Source: an uncultured Bacteroidota bacterium (GTDB lineage: Bacteria; Bacteroidota; Bacteroidia; Chitinophagales; Chitinophagaceae). Taken from it: a DNA stretch of 11,018 nucleotides. The notes beneath the pieces are model-generated. The model had not been told where the DNA came from, did no database searches, and was given only the letters and a program-made list of their open reading frames with translations. Position numbers and translations under genes: made by a program. Location of the stretch: positions 1 through 11,018 of the forward strand of contig CAIRNW010000242.1 in NCBI GenBank assembly GCA_903879995.1, written 5' to 3'. Shown here piece by piece: positions 7,104-11,018 of the stretch; positions within the stretch are counted from its first letter, which is position 1, and each line of letters opens with the position of its first letter.

Positions 7104-7112
7104 TTTTCCACA
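7104..7112 (+). promoter_or_regulatory. DnaA box (one mismatch)
   Basis: TTTTCCACA differs from TTATCCACA only at the third base. It is in the same orientation as the perfect box, with start-to-start spacing of 30 bp, close to three helical turns, so both would face the same side of the DNA. Confidence 0.5.
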
Positions 7113-7114
7113 AT

Positions 7115-7123
7115 TGTCAATAA
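7115..7123 (-). promoter_or_regulatory. Possible DnaA box (one mismatch, reverse)
   Basis: Read on the minus strand this is TTATTGACA, one base from TTATTCACA, but the change hits a core C. It follows the preceding box by two bases and points toward it. It is weak alone; position is the main reason to list it. Confidence 0.3.
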
Positions 7124-7168
7124 AAAAACTTGCGCAGGGGAACGAATATCATTAAACCCCTCGAAACA

Positions 7169-7208
7169 AAAAAAAAATTTGGGACTCTTTTTTGGGAAAT
7201 TTTTTTTT
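7169..7208. repeat. 12-bp A/T inverted repeat in the candidate unwinding tract
   Basis: The left arm, nine A then TTT (7169-7180), and the right arm, AAA then nine T (7197-7208), are perfect inverted copies. They flank a 16-base spacer that begins and ends with GGG. The heptamer TTTGGGA also occurs directly repeated at 7178-7184 and 7191-7197. Such A-tracts bend DNA and melt easily, which fits an unwinding element; cruciform formation or a weak hairpin in RNA is also possible. Confidence 0.7.
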
Positions 7209-7271
7209 CTTTCAATTTATAAAAAAAACGGTGGTAAAATTTGGAAATATCAACTTCTCCCCCTTTCCTTT

Positions 7272-7301
7272 TTTGTTTATTTTTTACACCAGAAAAGTTT
7301 G
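7272..7301 (+). promoter_or_regulatory. Possible promoter of the FAD-dehydrogenase gene
   Basis: TTTG (7272-7275) is followed after 18 bases by AAAGTTTG (7294-7301), one mismatch from TAnnTTTG. A transcript would start near 7308 and give a leader of about 30 bases before the ATG at 7337. An overlapping GATCTTTG (7301-7308) also has one mismatch but lacks a well-spaced -33 element. Confidence 0.4.
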
Positions 7302-7336
7302 ATCTTTGGAGCTGTTTCAGGATAAAAACCTGACCT

Positions 7337-8935
7337 ATGCCGCAAATCATTCAAGTCCGCGTTCAACCCGCCGAGGCGGAGGCTGATTTAGTTCTAAAAC
7401 AGCTTATTTCCCAGCAAAAGGGAGTGCCCCTAAGTAGTATCCAAGGTTTTATCCTTCTCAAAAAATCCATCGATGCCCGAGGTAAAACACCCTGGGTGAA
7501 CCTTACCCTTCAAGTGTTTATTAACGAACCCGTAGAAAAGAGGCTATTACGGTCTTTTTCGTTTCAAGATGTTTCGAAAGCTTCAAAAAGGGTCATTATT
7601 ATAGGAGCCGGTCCCGCGGGGCTGTTTGCAGCGTTACAACTTATTGAAGGGGGTATTAAACCAATTATCCTGGAAAGAGGAAAAGATGTAAGAGCGCGCA
7701 GAAGAGATTTGGCTGCTATGAACCGGGAAGGCATCGTAAACCCAGATAGCAATTATTGTTTTGGAGAAGGCGGAGCCGGAACATACAGCGATGGAAAATT
7801 ATATACCAGAAGTCAAAAAAGAGGAGATGTAACCCGGATCCTGGAGCTTTTTGTCCATTTTGGAGCGAACCAAAACATACTCTACGAATCACACCCACAT
7901 ATTGGGACCAATAAATTACCCCATGTGATCACGCGAATGCGAGAGGCCATTTTAGGTTTTGGTGGGGAGATTCATTTTGAACAATGTATTAATGAATTAA
8001 AAATTTCAGGAGAAAAACTAACAACTGTTTGCACCAAGCAAGGTGCTAGTTTTTCGGGCGATGCCTTCATCTTAGCTACAGGCCACTCTGCCCGTGACAT
8101 TTTTGAACTTCTTTATCGAAACAAAATAATCATCGAGGCAAAACCTTTTGCACTCGGGGTACGCGTGGAGCATCCCCAGCAATTAATTGACAACACCCAG
8201 TATCACTGCAAAATTCGAGACCCCTTTTTACCTCCCGCCGCTTACAGTTGGGTTGAACAAGTGAATGGAAAGGGTGTGTTCTCCTTTTGCATGTGCCCAG
8301 GTGGAATCATTGCACCTGCATCCACTGCACCAGGAGAGTTAGTGGTAAATGGTTGGAGCCCCTCGAAAAGAAATAATCCTTTTGCGAATAGTGGCATTGT
8401 TGTAAGTGTGGAATTGGCAGACTTGAAATCAAAGAATAAATCAACTGACCCACTTGCGCTATTACAATTCCAACAAGAAGTAGAGCAAACAGCGTTCAAA
8501 GCAGGAGGCGGAAACTTGCAAGCACCCGCTCAACGCTTAGTTGACTTTTGTGAAAATCGTTCCAGCACTAACCTTCCTCCCTGCTCCTACGTACCCGGTA
8601 TAGTACCAACTAATCTGAAAGATGTGCTCCCCGCTTTTATTCAAGATAGATTACGGTTGGGATTCAAACAGGTTGCAAAAAAAATGAGAACCTATTACAC
8701 AAACGAAGCAGTACTGGTTGCTACTGAGTCTCGCACTTCATCTCCGGTAAGAATTCCGCGTGATCCCAAGACTTTACAGCACCCGCAAATTTCCTCCTTA
8801 TACCCGTGTGGAGAGGGAGCTGGGTATGCAGGGGGCATAGTCAGCGCAGCAATGGATGGCGAAAGGGTAGCAAAAGCCATACTCCAGCAATGGGGTATAG
8901 CAACCACTCTCCCCCCTACTGCACCATCGGTGTAG
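7337..8935 (+). CDS. FAD-dependent dehydrogenase, COG2509-like, function unknown
   Basis: The 532-residue protein has an N-terminal alpha/beta domain (about 1-80) ahead of a Rossmann FAD domain. The dinucleotide fold reads RVIIIGAGPAGLFAALQL with GAGPAG at 90-95 and the ribose-binding acid E113 in ILERG. Further family blocks are CFGEGGAGTYSDGKL (141-155), HPHIGTNKL (186-194), the ATGHSARD motif (247-254), FCMCPGG (317-323), ATESRTSSPVRIPRD (462-476) and the C-terminal FAD motif CGEGAGYAGGI (491-501). Together these match the large uncharacterised FAD-dependent dehydrogenase family I know as COG2509. The substrate and electron partner are unknown. There are no signal or membrane segments, so it should be cytosolic. 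It diverges from dnaA across the candidate origin. The ABC operon downstream starts 52 bases later under its own promoter, so this gene is probably transcribed alone. Confidence 0.88.
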   Translation: MPQIIQVRVQPAEAEADLVLKQLISQQKGVPLSSIQGFILLKKSIDARGKTPWVNLTLQVFINEPVEKRLLRSFSFQDVSKASKRVIIIGAGPAGLFAALQLIEGGIKPIILERGKDVRARRRDLAAMNREGIVNPDSNYCFGEGGAGTYSDGKLYTRSQKRGDVTRILELFVHFGANQNILYESHPHIGTNKLPHVITRMREAILGFGGEIHFEQCINELKISGEKLTTVCTKQGASFSGDAFILATGHSARDIFELLYRNKIIIEAKPFALGVRVEHPQQLIDNTQYHCKIRDPFLPPAAYSWVEQVNGKGVFSFCMCPGGIIAPASTAPGELVVNGWSPSKRNNPFANSGIVVSVELADLKSKNKSTDPLALLQFQQEVEQTAFKAGGGNLQAPAQRLVDFCENRSSTNLPPCSYVPGIVPTNLKDVLPAFIQDRLRLGFKQVAKKMRTYYTNEAVLVATESRTSSPVRIPRDPKTLQHPQISSLYPCGEGAGYAGGIVSAAMDGERVAKAILQQWGIATTLPPTAPSV

Positions 8936-8942
8936 TACTGAC

Positions 8943-8971
8943 TTGCACCAATGTAATTGGATGTAATTTTG
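8943..8971 (+). promoter_or_regulatory. Promoter of the ABC exporter operon
   Basis: TTG (8943-8945), an 18-base spacer and TAATTTTG (8964-8971) give an exact Bacteroidetes TTG/TAnnTTTG promoter starting 8 bases after the upstream stop codon. Transcription would begin near 8978, about 10 bases before the ATG at 8988. This supports that ATG over the TTG codon at 8973, which would lie upstream of the transcript start. Confidence 0.7.
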
Positions 8972-8987
8972 GTTGCAACCCACAATT

Positions 8988-9920
8988 ATGGATTCTATTT
9001 TATCGCTCAGACACCTTCGGAAGTATTTTGAATCACAGAAAGCAGTTGATGATATCAGCCTTGAAATCGAACGCGGACAAATTTTTGGTTTACTAGGTCC
9101 CAATGGGGCGGGCAAAACCACGTTGATTCGTATGATCACAGGGATCTTCTATCCTGACCAAGGTGAAATTTTCTTTGAAGGGAAAAAGTTTGATCCGCTT
9201 GTGGACGTCGCAAAGATTGGTTACATGCCGGAAGAGAGAGGACTTTATAAAAAAATGAAAGTGGGTGAGCAGGCATTGTACCTGGCACAATTAAAAGGAC
9301 TCAGCAGGCAGGATGCAAAAGAAAAAATCGAAAATTGGTTTGGAAGATTTGGGATGGAAAGCTGGTGGGATAAAAAAGTAGAGGATCTTTCAAAAGGAAT
9401 GGGACAGAAATTACAGTTTGTTACCACCGTGCTTCATGACCCCACATTAATTATTTTGGATGAACCCTTTAGTGGATTAGACCCGGTCAATAGCAATTTG
9501 ATCAAAGACGAAATATTTCGGTTAGCACAAGAAGGGTCTACCATTATTTTCAGCACGCATCGGATGGAGCAAGTAGAGGAAATCTGTAACCATATTGCAC
9601 TGGTCAACAAAGGACAAAAAATTCTGGATGGCACCGTGCAAGCTGTAAAACAACAACACAAACAACATCAATACAGCGTGGCAGGGGATGGTTTAGATCA
9701 GCTATCGCTGGAGCAGGCTCCATTTACAGTGGTAAGTCAGAAAAATAATACGATGACCATCCAAATTAATGCGCAACATAATTCTTCGACGGTGCTTAGT
9801 TACTTACTAGCGCAGAATATTCAAATCAGTGCTTTTCAGGAAATCCTACCAACGCTCAATGATATTTTTATCCAACTAGTAGGAAACACACCCACAGCAC
9901 GCACATTCGAAAAAATTTAA
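8988..9920 (+). CDS. ABC-2 exporter ATP-binding subunit (NatA/YhaQ type)
   Basis: This 310-residue cytosolic ATPase powers the membrane subunit encoded just downstream. Numbered from the ATG at 8988, it has Walker A GPNGAGKT (37-44), GYMPEERGLY (78-87) where the Q-loop glutamine is replaced, as is common in the COG4152 branch, a signature LSKGM (134-138) instead of LSGGQ, Walker B LIILDE (154-159), D-loop SGLDP (162-166) and H-loop STH with H191. A C-terminal extension from about 220 fits the DUF4162 domain of these ATPases. An in-frame TTG at 8973 would add five residues, but it lies before the predicted transcription start, so the ATG is preferred. The stop is four bases from the permease start, so the two are surely one operon. 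Sodium or peptide/antibiotic export is reported for relatives; the substrate here is unknown. Confidence 0.92.
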   Translation: MDSILSLRHLRKYFESQKAVDDISLEIERGQIFGLLGPNGAGKTTLIRMITGIFYPDQGEIFFEGKKFDPLVDVAKIGYMPEERGLYKKMKVGEQALYLAQLKGLSRQDAKEKIENWFGRFGMESWWDKKVEDLSKGMGQKLQFVTTVLHDPTLIILDEPFSGLDPVNSNLIKDEIFRLAQEGSTIIFSTHRMEQVEEICNHIALVNKGQKILDGTVQAVKQQHKQHQYSVAGDGLDQLSLEQAPFTVVSQKNNTMTIQINAQHNSSTVLSYLLAQNIQISAFQEILPTLNDIFIQLVGNTPTARTFEKI

Positions 9921-9924
9921 GAAC

Positions 9925-11018
9925 ATGAAAAAGACTTGGATTATCATAGAGCGAGAATACCTGACAAGAGTTCGTAAAAAAACCTTTGTAATCTCTACCC
10001 TACTATTCCCCCTTTTGTATGTAGCCTTGATTGGCGGCATGGGTTTTATTGCAGAGAAAAGCAAAGAGACGCTTACCGTTGCCGTAATAGACTCCTCCGG
10101 CTACTTTACCAAAGAAGCTATTGAAGCTGAAAATAATATTGACCCCAGTTCAACGCTTGTACTGGTAAGCCAAACGCCAACTCAAAACAATAAAGAGGAA
10201 GAAAACGAATATGATGGGTATATTGAAATCCCCACATTGAATTGGCAGCGGGGAAATGATTCGCTTAGTTTCAAAACATATAAATCCTACGGCAGCGCCT
10301 CCACTGGCGTTGTAGAAGCAAAACTCAACAGAATCTGGCGACGCTTACTGAATGACAGTCTGCAATTAGATGTAAGCAAACAAACTATACTGGCCCAGAG
10401 TAAAATTGGTCTTGTTACAAAAAATATCAGTGACGAACAAGCCAACAGTGCCACCGCAGAGGGCATCGGCTATTTTGCAGGATTCCTGGTTTACTTTATT
10501 CTGTTGATTTATGGTTCGCAGGTAATGATGGGGGTGATGGAGGAAAAAACAAACCGAATTGCTGAAGTAATTGTTTCCTCCGTTCGTCCTTTTCAAATGA
10601 TGTTAGGAAAAATTCTTGGGATCGGCGCAGTGGCACTGACCCAGTTTTTAATATGGATTGTCTTTGTATTTGTAGTTTATAATATTGGTGTCAAGTCAGG
10701 TACTTCCATGGGATTCCTGGCAGAGGCGGTTGGTGGAATCCAACGAATGGTTGGTTCGGTCAATGTTCCATTGATCTTAGGATGCTTTGCTTTTTATTTT
10801 TTAGGTGGTTTCTTTTTCTATGCCTCACTCTATGGCGCAATTGGCAGCGCGGTGAACGAGGATATGCGCGATGCACAGTCCTTAAGTTTCCCCATCACCA
10901 TGTTGGTTATTTTATCAATTGCCATCATGACCGCTGCGGTTGCCAACCCAACGGGACCTGTTGCAGTATGGGGTAGTATTATTCCTTTTTCCTCTCCGAT
11001 TGTTATGATGGCGCGTAT
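9925..11018 (+). CDS. ABC-2 exporter permease (NatB/YhaP type), 3' end beyond window
   Basis: The frame is open from the ATG at 9925 for 364 codons to the window edge. The N-terminus MKKTWIIIEREYLTRVRKKTFVIST leads into a first membrane helix (about 21-43). An extracytoplasmic region of roughly 140 residues (about 45-180) follows, beginning with TVAVIDSSGYF. A block of helices comes next: about 180-203, 227-253, 281-306 and 321-341. Between the second and third helices is MEEKTNRIAEVIVSSVRP (205-222), the cytoplasmic coupling motif typical of this ABC-2 permease group, which likely contacts the ATPase. Family members are usually around 430-450 residues, so perhaps the last two helices lie outside. 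The start is four bases after the ATPase stop, so translation may be coupled. Substrate unknown. Confidence 0.9.
   Translation, partial: MKKTWIIIEREYLTRVRKKTFVISTLLFPLLYVALIGGMGFIAEKSKETLTVAVIDSSGYFTKEAIEAENNIDPSSTLVLVSQTPTQNNKEEENEYDGYIEIPTLNWQRGNDSLSFKTYKSYGSASTGVVEAKLNRIWRRLLNDSLQLDVSKQTILAQSKIGLVTKNISDEQANSATAEGIGYFAGFLVYFILLIYGSQVMMGVMEEKTNRIAEVIVSSVRPFQMMLGKILGIGAVALTQFLIWIVFVFVVYNIGVKSGTSMGFLAEAVGGIQRMVGSVNVPLILGCFAFYFLGGFFFYASLYGAIGSAVNEDMRDAQSLSFPITMLVILSIAIMTAAVANPTGPVAVWGSIIPFSSPIVMMAR

Larger units (their letters stand above)
7037..7336. other. dnaA-adjacent intergenic region, candidate replication origin (oriC)
   Basis: This 300-bp stretch between divergent dnaA and the FAD-dehydrogenase gene holds no credible gene. 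The side near dnaA (7074-7123) has one perfect DnaA box and two one-mismatch boxes. The middle (about 7166-7228) is an A/T tract of roughly 17% GC by hand count, with runs of A10, T9 and A8, suited to be a DNA unwinding element. A GCGCAGG direct repeat (7088-7094, 7132-7138) lies between and beside the boxes. Boxes plus an unwinding element next to dnaA is the common bacterial oriC layout. Against it, only three boxes are seen and one is certain, so a plain dnaA control region remains possible. The right end carries a possible promoter for the plus-strand gene. Confidence 0.55.

Noticed and set aside
7088..7138. GCGCAGG direct repeat (7088-7094 and 7132-7138) as an iteron
   Set aside because: Only two copies of seven bases are present; noted in the origin entry but not enough to call an iteron array.
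7117..7350. A 77-codon minus-strand open frame in the dnaA-FAD gene gap
   Set aside because: It is made mostly of the A/T tracts (Lys- and Phe-rich translation), overlaps the start of the plus-strand gene and resembles no family I know.
8806..9096. Plus-strand 96-codon frame spanning the gene junction
   Set aside because: It overlaps two well-supported genes in another frame and its translation shows no recognisable motif.
1..11018. Mobile element, CRISPR array or defence system
   Set aside because: No transposase, integrase, repeat-spacer array, restriction or toxin-antitoxin gene is seen; gene content is housekeeping throughout.

Overview
This window looks like ordinary chromosomal core DNA of a Bacteroidetes bacterium, most likely from the Chitinophagaceae or a near relative. 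Three things point there. The gene sequences resemble that group by recall, without any search. Several promoters match the Bacteroidetes TTG-N18-20-TAnnTTTG pattern. None of the seven complete or 5'-complete protein genes from htpG onward has a clear Shine-Dalgarno sequence. I see no insertion sequence, phage gene, CRISPR array, toxin-antitoxin pair or defence system.

Layout, left to right. At the left edge is the 5' part of a small DoxX-like membrane protein on the minus strand. It is followed by tRNA-Pro(TGG), also minus, with its own promoter and a strand-specific terminator. Three plus-strand genes with 28-32 bp gaps come next: htpG (Hsp90 chaperone), a DUF1801/YdeI-type protein ending in a CDGSH-type iron-sulfur motif, and a MutS2-family ATPase that lacks the usual C-terminal Smr nuclease domain. 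This group ends at a strong hairpin, where it converges with tRNA-Ser(GCT) and dnaA, both minus. The tRNA-Ser promoter overlaps the 3' end of dnaA.

Between dnaA and the next, divergent gene lie 300 bp with no gene. They hold one perfect DnaA box, two one-mismatch boxes and a roughly 60-bp A/T tract (about 17% GC) with a 12-bp inverted repeat. This is a good candidate for the replication origin, or at least for a dnaA autoregulatory region. To the right are an uncharacterised FAD-dependent dehydrogenase (COG2509-like) and a two-gene ABC-2 exporter of the NatAB/YhaQP type, whose permease runs off the right edge.

Functionally the window covers protein folding (HtpG), replication initiation (DnaA and the candidate origin), possible ribosome or DNA quality control (MutS2-like), translation (two tRNAs) and export (ABC transporter). 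I found no convincing new multi-gene system. The points most worth checking are the candidate oriC, the Smr-less MutS2 and the CDGSH tail on the YdeI-like protein. All family assignments rest on motifs read by eye; no database search was run.
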